In this document: positions 39,099-48,193 of the stretch, piece by piece
Numbering within the stretch: position 1 is the stretch's first letter
Layout: each line of letters starts with the position of its first letter
DNA from: Terriglobus saanensis SP1PR4
GTDB lineage: Bacteria; Acidobacteriota; Terriglobia; Terriglobales; Acidobacteriaceae
Direction of reading: 5' to 3'
Assembly (NCBI RefSeq): GCF_000179915.2
Contig: NC_014963.1
Coordinates: forward strand, 3,906,001 to 3,970,000
Length of the DNA stretch: 64,000 nucleotides
Position numbers and translations under genes: made by a program
Notes under the pieces: model-generated
What the model was told of the DNA's origin: nothing
The model's database searches: none
Seen by the model: only the letters and a program-made list of their open reading frames with translations

Positions 39099-39482
39099 CT
39101 ACTTGGTTGCAGCCTTAGGACGCTTTGCACCGTACTTGGAGCGGCTCTGCAGACGCTTTGCAACGCCTACCGAATCCAGCGTTCCGCGAACGATGTGATA
39201 GCGAACGCCCGGCAGATCCTTCACACGGCCGCCGCGGATGAGCACGATCGAGTGCTCCTGCAGGTTGTGGCCTTCGCCCGGGATGTAGCTGGTCACTTCA
39301 ATGCCGTTCGTCAGGCGAACACGTGCGACCTTACGGAGGGCCGAGTTCGGCTTCTTCGGTGTCTGCGTGTACACGCGGGTGCAAACTCCACGGCGCTGGG
39401 GCGATCCCTGCAATGCCGGGCTGGCCGTCTTATAGTTCGGCGCAGTCCGACCCTTCTTCACAAGCTGATGAAACGTAGGCAC
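39099..39482 (-). CDS. rpsL: 30S ribosomal protein S12
   Basis: S12 acts at the decoding centre. I set the start at GTG 39482 ([17 protein letters not shown] after Met) with GGAG seven bases upstream; a longer frame to 39518 adds 12 unrelated residues. Both lysines whose mutation gives streptomycin resistance are present, in KKPNSALRK and GRVKDLPG. Length is 127 residues. This is the first gene of the super-operon. Confidence 0.97.
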   Translation of the reverse strand: MPTFHQLVKKGRTAPNYKTASPALQGSPQRRGVCTRVYTQTPKKPNSALRKVARVRLTNGIEVTSYIPGEGHNLQEHSIVLIRGGRVKDLPGVRYHIVRGTLDSVGVAKRLQSRSKYGAKRPKAATK

Positions 39483-40373
39483 AGTAGAACTCCTCAGATA
39501 CCAATTCGAACTTCTCAAAACTCATGCCGCGTCAACAAAACGCACTTCAGCCAACCGCACACGCGGCAAGAGCGCGCTCTTGACCTGAAGGTCGCGCACT
39601 CCGGCGAAGTACATCCTGCTTCGCGTCTGTACTCACAGCACATCCACGCCCAAAAGCGTGACTACACTGCAAACAACTCACAACCAGACGAACAAAACAG
39701 TCGACGGTGGCCGAACTCCCTACGCAACACAGCAGAGAACGCTACGCGCTCTCTCACCAAATTGCCCAGGTGACGACTCCGTTTCGCTGTTCCGGCCCAC
39801 ATAGCCCATCCAGGGTGGAGGGTGTCGCAGGCTCGAACGAAAGGCCGCTGCTTCTAACTTCAGACCAACTCCGAAAAGCCGATCCAACAGCGGTCGTACT
39901 CTCTATCCAGTCTAGCGGAAATCGCCAAAATCTGCGACCCGCCGGGGCTTTTCTCTGCCCTGTTCGCACTGCCAAACTGCGCAATACGACCTGGATACAT
40001 ACGGAACCCTCTAACTGTACCAATCTGCCGTTGAAACGTCAACGATTTCGGGCTTATTTCGAATTCTTCTGAACTACTAAAGAGTGGGCCACACGGGAGA
40101 ACCACATCCTTCTTTCTCCTGCCATACCTCTCAGCGCCAGCACAGGAAGCCAGATACGCCAAAAGCCGCCAGTCCGTAAGATTTGGAGAAACACCACCTG
40201 CCGACCTCCTTCTTATAGACTTTCCCTAATCCAAACAGGATCTGCGTCTTCCCACGATAAATCCCGTCCAACCAGAAGACGTGCCCTGCAAGCCACCCAG
40301 AAGAGAAGCTGTTTCCCTCTCTGGAGCGTCCACTGAATGCCGGTTAGTCCGAACTTATGAGGAACGCCCGTCT
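39483..40373. other. Long spacer and leader upstream of rpsL
   Basis: About 890 bases separate rpsL from the divergent barrel-protein gene. I see no gene in it: open frames are short, have no family resemblance and poor starts. On the minus strand the predicted promoter at 40014-40042 leaves a leader of ~525 bases before rpsL. The rest, 40043-40373, must hold the promoter of the divergent gene, which I could not pinpoint. Confidence 0.55.
40014..40042 (-). promoter_or_regulatory. Predicted promoter of the str-S10-spc-alpha operon
   Basis: On the minus strand TTGACG (40042-40037) and TACAGT (40019-40014) are separated by 17 bases. Transcription would start near 40007. It is the best sigma-70-like match in the spacer, although the distance to rpsL is large and a nearer promoter could have been missed. 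Confidence 0.5.
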
Positions 40374-41402
40374 ATGCGCAGTCTCTGCAGCCTTGTTTTT
40401 TGCTTGAGCTTTTTCGTGCCGCAGATTTCAGCCCAACAGATCGTCAACGCGGTGCTTATCGATGCTCCCGCTCCTCAGTCCACCGCCCTGCCTTCCCCCA
40501 CTCCCAGCCAATTGATCGGGACCGTCACCTCCGCCGAGGGAGGAGACATCGCAGGCGCGCAGATCATTCTTACCGGCCCCGCTCTGCCTTCTTACTCTGC
40601 CGTAACCGACAGTGATGGGTTCTTCAAACTCCCGGCCATTGCTCCAGGCACCTACACCATCACCATTACGGCCACGGGATTCAGCCCCTGGACCCATGCC
40701 GGCGTCGTCGTTCAACCCGGCAAAGACGTAGATCTCCCCAGCATCCAGTTGAAAATTGCCACGGTCTATACCTCGGTCGACGCTCTCTCTCAGCACGAAG
40801 TAGCCGTCGAGCAGCTTAAGGTCGAAGAACACCAGCGCGTCCTTGGCGTGATCCCCAACTTCTTCGTCACCTTCGAAAAAAATCCTGCTCCACTCTCCAC
40901 CGGACAGAAGTACCATCTGGCCTGGCGCACGGCCATCGACCCGGTCACCTTCGGCTTCACCGCCATCGCTGCGGGGGTTGAACAGGCAAATAACACCTTC
41001 TCCGGCTTCGGCACCGGCCCCGCCGGGTATGGCAAGCGCTTCGGCGCGGCCACGGGAGACACTTTCAGCGCCACCTTTTTCGGTGGGGCCGTTTATCCTT
41101 CGCTCTTCCACCAAGACCCGCGCTACTTCTACAAAGGCACCGGAACCATCAAGAAGCGCGCGATGTACGCCATCGCCAGCGCCGTCCTTTGCAAAAGCGA
41201 TAGCGGCAAATGGCAGCCAAACTATTCCTTCATCGCGGGTAACTTCACTGCCGCAGGCCTTTCCAACGCCTATTACCCAGCCAGTAACCGAGGAGCGGGG
41301 CTCACCCTTACCAACGCCGCACTGGCCACAGCATCGGCCTCGATCGGTGCCCTTTTCGAAGAGTTCCTCCTCGCCCGGATCACCACCAAACACAAGCCCT
41401 GA
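40374..41402 (+). CDS. Secreted protein with carboxypeptidase-regulatory-like domain
   Basis: ATG 40374 starts a signal peptide ending QISAQ; GAGGAA lies 11 bases upstream. Residues ~45-125 are a CarboxypepD_reg-like beta-sandwich (SQLIGTVTSAEGGDIAGAQI, DSDGFFKLPAIAPGTYTITI). The C-terminal ~190 residues (LGVIPNFFVTFEKN, FGTGPAGYGKRFGAATGDTF, HQDPRYFYKGTGTIKKRAMY) are a block that I recall as recurrent in acidobacterial proteins, probably membrane-associated. Function is unknown. The protein stands alone, divergent from the ribosomal operon. Confidence 0.8.
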   Translation: MRSLCSLVFCLSFFVPQISAQQIVNAVLIDAPAPQSTALPSPTPSQLIGTVTSAEGGDIAGAQIILTGPALPSYSAVTDSDGFFKLPAIAPGTYTITITATGFSPWTHAGVVVQPGKDVDLPSIQLKIATVYTSVDALSQHEVAVEQLKVEEHQRVLGVIPNFFVTFEKNPAPLSTGQKYHLAWRTAIDPVTFGFTAIAAGVEQANNTFSGFGTGPAGYGKRFGAATGDTFSATFFGGAVYPSLFHQDPRYFYKGTGTIKKRAMYAIASAVLCKSDSGKWQPNYSFIAGNFTAAGLSNAYYPASNRGAGLTLTNAALATASASIGALFEEFLLARITTKHKP

Positions 41403-41720
41403 TTCTTATCCGCGAAACTGCACATGTATGGGCTTCCGGTTTGTGCGCTTCCTTAGATATCAGTTTGTGCGCTCTGCGCGACCCCACCCTTTCGCGATAA
41501 AGCCGCGAAAGGATGGGGCACAGATTTTGGTGGGCTTCCCTGTTGTTTTAATTCTAGCAACTTGGAGTGGGCAAATCGGCAGATTTAGATGGCCTATATT
41601 GCTTTTGCTTTCAATCGTTTGCGAAGGCTACTTGGACGCGGGGGCTTGACAGGAATTTGCGTCGACCCTGGCAAAGCAGATCCCTTCGCTACGCTACAGG
41701 ATGACAAAGAAGTACAGCTT
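41403..41720. other. Repeat-bearing spacer
   Basis: A 318-base gap without a convincing gene. It contains the dispersed palindrome at 41482-41518 and, at 41673-41690, the AAAGCAGATCCCTTCGCT arm of a second repeat family, followed by CTACGCTACAGGATGACAAA. Open frames crossing it run into the antisense of the TetR gene and are not supported. Confidence 0.6.
41482..41518. repeat. Dispersed palindromic repeat, copy 1
   Basis: CCCCACCCTTTCGCG pairs imperfectly with CGCGAAAGGATGGGG around ATAAAGC. A second copy lies at 50043-50071. Both are in gene ends or spacers, as expected of a REP-like element. Confidence 0.75.
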
Positions 41721-42311
41721 CTACCCGTGCAACACCTGTGGCGTCGGCTCGGCAAGCATCGGAACCACCAACCCCATCACTGTCCCGACAATCTCCTCCG
41801 ACGCCACACGCGCCGGCGTACTCAACCACTCCTTGGCCGCACCATAGATGGCCCAGCTCACGGCGGTCGCCACCATCTCCGGTGACGCGCCCTGCGGCGG
41901 ATGCCGCTGCAATCCCTCAAGAAGCATCTTCCGCACCACCGCAATCACGGCCGCTTCCATGTGCGGCTCCATCTGCCTCTGCCGCTCACACCTGGTCGGC
42001 CTTGACGCGACATAATCGCAGACGCCCAGCACAATCGCACGGAGCGCGCTGGCGCAGGTCCCGTCAAAGACCACGCCGCGCTGGTCCAACAGCTCTTGAA
42101 ACTGTGTTCCGACCATGCACTCCAGCAAGGCGAACTTGTCTGGATAGTGGTCATAGAACGTGGCCCGGTTCACCGCTGCGGCTTCGGCGATGTCCTGCAC
42201 GGAGATCTTCTCGAACTCCCGCTCATCGAGCAGCTTCCCCAACGCTTGCTGGAGCGACAGGCGCGTCCGTCGGATGCGTGGATCCACGAGTTCAGCAGCC
42301 TTATCGCTCAT
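41721..42311 (-). CDS. TetR/AcrR family transcriptional regulator
   Basis: About 196 residues with an N-terminal helix-turn-helix (~35-60: FEKISVQDIAEAAAVNRATF followed by YDHYPDK), the standard TetR DNA-binding domain, and an all-helical ligand domain. ATG 42311 is preferred with GGAGG just upstream. It is transcribed divergently from azoR across a 108-base spacer that contains a 12-base inverted repeat, so repression of azoR and of itself is likely. The inducer is not predictable. Confidence 0.9.
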   Translation of the reverse strand: MSDKAAELVDPRIRRTRLSLQQALGKLLDEREFEKISVQDIAEAAAVNRATFYDHYPDKFALLECMVGTQFQELLDQRGVVFDGTCASALRAIVLGVCDYVASRPTRCERQRQMEPHMEAAVIAVVRKMLLEGLQRHPPQGASPEMVATAVSWAIYGAAKEWLSTPARVASEEIVGTVMGLVVPMLAEPTPQVLHG

Positions 42312-42373
42312 CAAGCCTCCGTTAAAAGATACGCCGTGCGGGAATAAAACGACAGACGTCGGTTTTTATGAAT

Positions 42374-42385
42374 CAACACCTGTTG
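42374..42385. promoter_or_regulatory. Candidate operator between tetR-type gene and azoR
   Basis: CAACA-CC-TGTTG is a perfect inverted repeat in the middle of the divergent spacer, 35 bases before the azoR start. TetR proteins bind such palindromes, often somewhat longer. This is an inference from position and symmetry. Confidence 0.4.
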
Positions 42386-42419
42386 TTTAGACATCGATTC
42401 ATCATTAGGAGATTCACTC

Positions 42420-43037
42420 ATGTCCACTCTGCTTCATCTCGACTCAAGCCCCCTCGGCGAGGCCTCCATCTCGCGCCACCTCTCCAACGAATTCGTCCAG
42501 AACTGGAAGAAGGCAAACCCGAACGGAAAAATCATTCGCCGCGATACCACTACCTCAGCCATTCCTCCCGTCACAGCAGCCTATGTTGCAGCCATATACA
42601 CGCCAGCCGACTCCCTTACATCAGAGCAGAAACAGCTCCTCTCCCTTTCGGACACCCTGATCTCCGAACTCGAAGAGGCGAACGAGTATGTCCTGGGCGT
42701 GCCCATGCACAACTTCTCCATCCCCTCTACCCTCAAACTCTGGATTGACCAGATCGCCCGCGTCAACCGCACCTTCTCCTACGCCACAGGCACTCCTGTG
42801 GGCCTCCTCACCGGCAAAAAGGCCACTTTCCTTCTCGCCTCCGGCGGAAATTACGACGCTGGCACCGCCATGGAATCCCTCAATCACGCTGAACCTTATC
42901 TCCGCACCATCTTTGGTTTCCTGGGAGTTACAGAGGTCCATTTCGTTAATGCAGGCGGAGCCGCTGCTCTGAACTACGGGGCCGACCGCGCCACCTTCCT
43001 TGCACCGCACGTCGAATCCATTCGCGCCCGTTTCTAA
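42420..43037 (+). CDS. azoR: FMN-dependent NADH:quinone oxidoreductase / azoreductase
   Basis: The 205-residue flavodoxin-like protein matches AzoR: STLLHLDSSPLGEASISRHL (FMN phosphate-binding region), VLGVPMHNFSIPSTLKLWID (the P-M-x-N-F-x-I-P motif), FLLASGGNYD and YLRTIFGFLGVTEVHFVNAG. It reduces quinones and azo compounds with NADH. AGGAGA precedes the ATG. Its divergent TetR neighbour suggests induction by an electrophile or aromatic compound. Confidence 0.93.
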   Translation: MSTLLHLDSSPLGEASISRHLSNEFVQNWKKANPNGKIIRRDTTTSAIPPVTAAYVAAIYTPADSLTSEQKQLLSLSDTLISELEEANEYVLGVPMHNFSIPSTLKLWIDQIARVNRTFSYATGTPVGLLTGKKATFLLASGGNYDAGTAMESLNHAEPYLRTIFGFLGVTEVHFVNAGGAAALNYGADRATFLAPHVESIRARF

Positions 43038-43098
43038 CCCGCAAAATACAGAGGCTCTTTCCGCAGGAGAGGGCCTCACAAAGTGCATCCAACCGGAG

Positions 43099-43482
43099 AT
43101 GATCGACCGTCTCGACCACCTCGTTCTCACTGTTGCCAGTATCTCCTCTACGCTTGACTTCTATCATCGTGCGCTGCGCTTCGAACCGCGTGAGAAAGAC
43201 GGCCGCTGGAGCCTCCACTTCGGCAGGCAAAAGATCAATCTTCACCAGCAGAACCACACCTTCGACCCTAAAGCCGCACACCCCACCCCTGGCTCCGCCG
43301 ACCTCTGCTTTATCGCGACCCAGTCGTTGGAACAAATCATGCGGCGCCTGGCAGAAGAGAAGATTTCCACAGAAGAAGGTCCTGTCGCCCGGACAGGCGC
43401 GCTCGGGCCGATGACCTCCATCTACTTCCGTGACCCCGACCGCAATCTCATCGAAATCTCCGTCTACGACAAAACTTTCTGA
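43099..43482 (+). CDS. VOC family (glyoxalase-like) protein
   Basis: The 127-residue protein has the two beta-alpha-beta-beta-beta modules of the vicinal-oxygen-chelate fold: IDRLDHLVLTVASISSTLDF with YHRALRF, and IYFRDPDRNLIEISVY, with His7 and the closing Glu as likely metal ligands. Related proteins are often annotated as virulence protein or fosfomycin-resistance-like, but the activity is not assignable. It starts 61 bases after azoR and may share its transcript. A frame 33 codons longer exists, but ATG 43099 fits the family. Confidence 0.85.
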   Translation: MIDRLDHLVLTVASISSTLDFYHRALRFEPREKDGRWSLHFGRQKINLHQQNHTFDPKAAHPTPGSADLCFIATQSLEQIMRRLAEEKISTEEGPVARTGALGPMTSIYFRDPDRNLIEISVYDKTF

Positions 43483-43537
43483 GCGCTTCTAGCGTCTGCC
43501 TGTTCAGTCCGATCCTGATACGCTTACCCTCAATCCC

Positions 43538-45610
43538 ATGCACAGACACCTTGCCGCTCTTCTTTTCTTTGCCGGTGCAGTTTCCGCCCAGAGCGCACCT
43601 AATCCACGTATCGCCGCTCTCATTACTGATCTGGCAAAGACGCGCACACCGCAGCAGGTCGCACTCTCGCCCGACGGCAAGCTCCTGGCCTGGACGGGTG
43701 ACTCTAATCTGCATCTGATTATGACCGCTGCGCTCGATCAGGACCGCGTTCTCTCTCCGGACACGGCCTCGAAACCCGGCAACACTGCGACCAGCGCCTG
43801 TAAAAGCAGCCACCCTACATGGTCCGCAGATTCAACGCAGCTTGCCTTCCTGTCCGATTGTGATTTGCACGGCGCAAAATCCCCTCAGTCTCAACTCTGG
43901 ATCTTCACGCCAGCCACGAATGGGGTTCGCCAGCTCACACACCTCACCGGCAATCTGGACGAACCGCAGTTCTCGCCCGACGGCAAGACCATCGCCTTCC
44001 TCTTCGTTTCGAACGCCACCCGCAGCGCAGGTGCAACCGATGCCATGCAGCCAGCCATCGGTGTCATTGGGCAGGACAACATCGAAGTGCAAACCGTCAA
44101 AACAGTAGAAGTCGCCACCGGATACGTTCCCAAAAACAATCTCACCGATCTTCATATTTACGAGTTTTCCTGGTCACCCGATTCGAGTCGAATCGTGTAC
44201 ACCGCAGCCCCCTCGCCCGGAGAAAATAACTGGTGGGTCGCGCGCCTTTATGCCGTAGGGATCGACGCCTCGAAGCCTGAGTTCAAGGCGAAAGAGTCTC
44301 TGCTGGAACCGCAGATGCTCGTGGACCCCAATACCATTCCCGGTCCGCTCCATGGACTGCAGATCACCCTGCCCCGCTTTTCTCCCGATGGCAAAAACAT
44401 CGCCTTCCTCGGTGGCCTAATGTCCGACTTCGGTTCTAACGGCGGCGACCTCTACATCACCTCGTCCGAAGGCAAAGACACGCATCCCTTTACCGAAGGC
44501 CGCAAAGCCTCCATCGCCTGGTTCCAGTGGGTTGGCGCTGATCACGTTCTCATCAGCGAACACGAACGAGGCAAAGTCCACGTAGCCATCCTTGGTACCA
44601 GCGGGCATCAGATGCCCTTTACCTCGCAGAACTTTGATGGCACTCTCGGTTCCGGTGCCAGTGTCCTCTCGCTCTCCGTCTCACCTTCGACCCGTAACGT
44701 CGCGTTCTTCGCCAGTTCGTTTGAAAAGGCCCCGGAAGTCTACTTCGGTTCGCCCGGCAACCTACATCAGGTGACCCATCTCAACGACACACTTAAGCCA
44801 TCGTGGGGCAAATCCGAATCTATCGAATACACCAACGATGGATTCAATCTGCAGGGCTTCCTTCTCTACCCCGCCCACTACGATCCGGCGAAGAAATACG
44901 GCCTCATTACCTACGTTCACGGCGGTCCCTCGGGGGCAAATGCTTCGATGTGGCCGACCGCCGCCTTTGGCCCAGCGCCCTTCTCCGCGCTGGATTATTT
45001 TGTCTTTCTCCCCAATCCCCGTGGCTCGTTTGGGCAGGGCGAGACCTTTACCCAGGCCAACCGCAGAGATTTCGGGTACGGCGATCTTCGCGACATCCTC
45101 GCAGGTCTTGACCTTCTCGAAAAGAAGCTCCCCATCGACCCCACCCGCGAGGGTATTACCGGCTGGTCTTATGGCGGATACATGACCATGTTCGCCGTGA
45201 CACAGACGCATCGTTTCCACGCCGCCGTCGCAGGTGCAGGCGTTTCCAACTGGCTGAGCTACTATGGCGAAAACTCCATCGACCAATGGATGACACCGTT
45301 CTTCGGCGACACCGTCTATAACGACCCTGCGGTCTACGCCAAAAGTTCGCCGATCACCTTTGTTAAAGAGGCGCGCACCCCCACGCTCATCGTCGTCGGA
45401 GACCGCGACGGAGAGTGCCCGGCGCCCCAGTCCTTCGAGTTCTGGCATGCGCTCCGCGCACAGAAAGTGCCCACGGAACTCGTCGTTTATCCCAACGAAG
45501 GTCATCACTTTCGGGAAGAAGCGCATCGCGTCGACGTGCTCACGCGCGCCCTCAACTGGTTCAATACCCAGATGCCTGCACAGGGCCCTACAGGGGCCTT
45601 AGCCCGCTAA
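43538..45610 (+). CDS. S9 family serine peptidase (DPP IV / acylaminoacyl type)
   Basis: A secreted 690-residue peptidase: signal peptide ending AVSAQ, a WD40/TolB-like beta-propeller (about 45-420, with repeated SPDGK motifs), and an alpha/beta-hydrolase domain. The catalytic triad is visible as Ser544 in GWSYGGYMT, Asp622 or Asp624 in GDRDGECP and His656 in NEGHHF. It should cleave short peptides in the periplasm or outside the cell. The start at ATG 43538 fits the signal peptide. It lies 55 bases after the VOC gene. Confidence 0.95.
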   Translation: MHRHLAALLFFAGAVSAQSAPNPRIAALITDLAKTRTPQQVALSPDGKLLAWTGDSNLHLIMTAALDQDRVLSPDTASKPGNTATSACKSSHPTWSADSTQLAFLSDCDLHGAKSPQSQLWIFTPATNGVRQLTHLTGNLDEPQFSPDGKTIAFLFVSNATRSAGATDAMQPAIGVIGQDNIEVQTVKTVEVATGYVPKNNLTDLHIYEFSWSPDSSRIVYTAAPSPGENNWWVARLYAVGIDASKPEFKAKESLLEPQMLVDPNTIPGPLHGLQITLPRFSPDGKNIAFLGGLMSDFGSNGGDLYITSSEGKDTHPFTEGRKASIAWFQWVGADHVLISEHERGKVHVAILGTSGHQMPFTSQNFDGTLGSGASVLSLSVSPSTRNVAFFASSFEKAPEVYFGSPGNLHQVTHLNDTLKPSWGKSESIEYTNDGFNLQGFLLYPAHYDPAKKYGLITYVHGGPSGANASMWPTAAFGPAPFSALDYFVFLPNPRGSFGQGETFTQANRRDFGYGDLRDILAGLDLLEKKLPIDPTREGITGWSYGGYMTMFAVTQTHRFHAAVAGAGVSNWLSYYGENSIDQWMTPFFGDTVYNDPAVYAKSSPITFVKEARTPTLIVVGDRDGECPAPQSFEFWHALRAQKVPTELVVYPNEGHHFREEAHRVDVLTRALNWFNTQMPAQGPTGALAR

Positions 45611-45745
45611 CTGCGCTTTCCTCCGTGCGTCTAATTTGCAAGCCCCATCCGCACCCTCTACACTTGAAGGTCAGAGCTTTCTCTCTGAAAAAATCTTGCA
45701 GTTTGCTGTACCGTGCATGCCTTCCGGCCTGTACGGGGAGGTCTG

Positions 45746-48100
45746 ATGCGCCGTTTCGTTTCACTCTTAGTCGTTCTGCTCTTCACTGTCCCCGTCGGCA
45801 TTTCGCTCTCCGGTTGCGGCAAAACCGCCACCAATCAGTTCTGCGAGGGCAGCTCGGGTATCCGCCTCGGCCAGGTGACCAGCATCACCCTCACGCCGCA
45901 GTACTTCGGTGTGAGTCTCAGCTCCGGCCAGATAACGAACTTGACTACGCCGACTGCCATCGACTGCAAAGGCACCACTGTTTCGATCAGCGCCTATAAA
46001 TATGCGAGCTCCAATCCTTCACTCGTAGATATCAATCCGACCACAGGCGCCCTCTGCGCTGGTATCTGGAACCGGAACACACCCGGCGGCACAGCCGACT
46101 ACACCTTTTGCACCGCGAACACGCTTCCCGCCCCGAAAGACGCCCTCAGCGCCGTCACCTCTCTTGTTACGGCTTCGGGGGGCGGCGCGACCTCCAACAG
46201 CATCACGGTGTATGTACATCCTGCCATCGCGAGCATCATTATCGGTACTCCCGAGGCCAGTTGCACAAACGACACCAACATTTCGACCTTTTGCTGCCCA
46301 ATTACCAGCACCACCGTCACCGCTACGCCTTACGACGCCACCACCTGCGTCTCGCAGAATGACACACGTCAGATCGTAGCGCGCGCTTTTGACAACAGCG
46401 GAAACAACATTACCTGCCAGGTCGGTCACCCCACGTTCTCGGCCGTCACCGCTGGGCTCGTCACGTTCGACCAGAACGGTGTAGCAACCGCCCAGCTTCC
46501 TGGATCGACCATAGTGCAGGCAAATATCGCCTCCTCCACCTCGAATGCAGGCTTCTTCTCCACCTGCCCTCCCGCGAGTATTAGCGTCACTACTCCAAAT
46601 ACCAATACTTCCACCGGAACTGTCGCGATTACGCCCAATACTGCGGAGCCCATCACAGCGACCGTCATCGATACGAAGGGTGTTACCATCTCCGGTCTCC
46701 CCCTGACCTATACCTCCACCACGCCGACCACGATTGCAGCATCGACTACCGGAATCCTCGCGACCTTCCCGTCCGCGACTGCGGTCAACGCGTTCTGCAC
46801 ACCGCCGACCTGCAATCCTTCGCCCTATACCAACATCGGCCTGCTCGGAAACGGCAAGCCGGTTGTCTCTAATACCATTCAGGCGACGGCCTCTGGACTC
46901 AACAGCACGCTGCTTTACATTGCGAGCACCCAGAGCCAATACATCACAACCGTCGACTTCACCAACACCACGATTGGCGCTCCTGTCCGCCTCCCCTACG
47001 TTCCCAACTCGATGGTTCTCTCGGAAGACGGTACCTCCATCTACTTCGGTTCGGACACGGAGTTGATGTCCTTCTCCACCTCGACCCTTGGCATCACCAA
47101 GGAAGACATCTCCGCGAAGGGACGCGTCCTTGCTGTCGCTCCGGACAACAGCTCGGTCGTCCTCACTGATCCGACGCGCAACACGGTCACTCTCTATACC
47201 CCTTCCAGTAGCGCAACCGTCACGAGCTTCCAGGGCATCGGTCTGCGCGCAGAGTATTCGCCGGATGCGCAGGCAGCCTACATCACCACTTCCACCAACC
47301 ACCTTCTGGTCTACAGCGTGAATACGGGCTGGCATGACTACGACATGTCCGCTACCGGTGCAAACGACGTCGCCGTCACCGTACCCTCGGTCGGTGCTTA
47401 TATCGGTGGGAACTCCGCGATCACTGGCCGCTCGTACTGCGCCAACACGACGGTGACCCCGGTCGACTACTACCCAGTCGCAGGACAGGTCGGTGCAGCA
47501 GCCGATCGCGTTGCCGCCACGAACGACTCCAGACACATCCTTGGCCTGAGCAGCGCCGCAGGCGGTGTCCCTGTTCTCAATGACGTCAATCTCACGAATG
47601 GAAGCGGCACACTTCCCATCGGCCAATGCCCCTCCAGCGGAGTCGGTGCGACGTTCGCCAACACTCTCAATACCGTCACGTTGAGCAGCATCAACGCCGG
47701 TGCCTGCACCACGCTGGCAGCCCTCACCACCCCCTATCCCATTTGCGGAAACGTGATCCCTTCGTCGGATTCCGTGGTGGCCTTCGTCACCTATCCAGCG
47801 TCCTCCACGGCCTCCACCACCGGAACGCTGCTTCCGACGTATAAGCCTGCAACCAGCGGCCCCGGCGCACTCTCCTATGTAACCCTTGCCGACGGAGCCA
47901 CGGCCCCCGTAGCAGGCGTCTTCTCCTCCGACAACGGCACATTCTACGTCGGCACCGCGGGAGACAACCTGGTACACCTCATCGCGCGCAGCACGCTGAC
48001 CGACAGCAAGCAGATCAATCCCAAGCTGCCTGCGGCCTCCGGCGGCAGTGGCTTCGCTACACCGAACCTGCTGGCTCAGAAGCCGCGTGCCACCACGTAG
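45746..48100 (+). CDS. Ig-like-domain lipoprotein with C-terminal propeller-like region
   Basis: ATG 45746 follows GGGGAGG. The lipobox LSGC (about residue 24) marks a lipoprotein. The first ~400 residues are Thr/Ser-rich, with bacterial Ig-like strands (SITLTPQYFGVSLSSGQI, VTATPYDATT, FDQNGVATAQLPGSTIVQAN). The second half has YncE-like repeats (YVPNSMVLSEDGTSIYFGSD, YSPDAQAAYITTSTN). Odd-spaced cysteine pairs suggest disulfides. It is probably exposed on the outer membrane; role unknown. A strong terminator follows. Confidence 0.82.
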   Translation: MRRFVSLLVVLLFTVPVGISLSGCGKTATNQFCEGSSGIRLGQVTSITLTPQYFGVSLSSGQITNLTTPTAIDCKGTTVSISAYKYASSNPSLVDINPTTGALCAGIWNRNTPGGTADYTFCTANTLPAPKDALSAVTSLVTASGGGATSNSITVYVHPAIASIIIGTPEASCTNDTNISTFCCPITSTTVTATPYDATTCVSQNDTRQIVARAFDNSGNNITCQVGHPTFSAVTAGLVTFDQNGVATAQLPGSTIVQANIASSTSNAGFFSTCPPASISVTTPNTNTSTGTVAITPNTAEPITATVIDTKGVTISGLPLTYTSTTPTTIAASTTGILATFPSATAVNAFCTPPTCNPSPYTNIGLLGNGKPVVSNTIQATASGLNSTLLYIASTQSQYITTVDFTNTTIGAPVRLPYVPNSMVLSEDGTSIYFGSDTELMSFSTSTLGITKEDISAKGRVLAVAPDNSSVVLTDPTRNTVTLYTPSSSATVTSFQGIGLRAEYSPDAQAAYITTSTNHLLVYSVNTGWHDYDMSATGANDVAVTVPSVGAYIGGNSAITGRSYCANTTVTPVDYYPVAGQVGAAADRVAATNDSRHILGLSSAAGGVPVLNDVNLTNGSGTLPIGQCPSSGVGATFANTLNTVTLSSINAGACTTLAALTTPYPICGNVIPSSDSVVAFVTYPASSTASTTGTLLPTYKPATSGPGALSYVTLADGATAPVAGVFSSDNGTFYVGTAGDNLVHLIARSTLTDSKQINPKLPAASGGSGFATPNLLAQKPRATT

Positions 48101-48120
48101 GATCCCGAACTCCGAACAAC

Positions 48121-48151
48121 AAAAAGCCCGCTCTCACCGAGCGGGCTTTTT
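48121..48151 (+). terminator. Intrinsic terminator, both directions
   Basis: AGCCCGCTC pairs with GAGCGGGCT around a five-base loop, flanked by A-run and T-run, so it works on both strands: for the lipoprotein gene on the plus strand and the NHL-like gene on the minus strand. Confidence 0.92.
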
Positions 48152-48193
48152 GCTTTACCGATGGTTGACCTGTATGCCTAAGTGGCCCAAGAG

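Noticed and set aside
39195-40072. Open frames of 120-190 codons in the rpsL upstream region
   Set aside because: No ribosome-binding sites, no family resemblance and partial overlap with rpsL; better explained as leader.
46019-47977. 652-codon minus-strand frame
   Set aside because: Antisense shadow of the Ig-like lipoprotein; very Arg/Gly-rich and without motifs.
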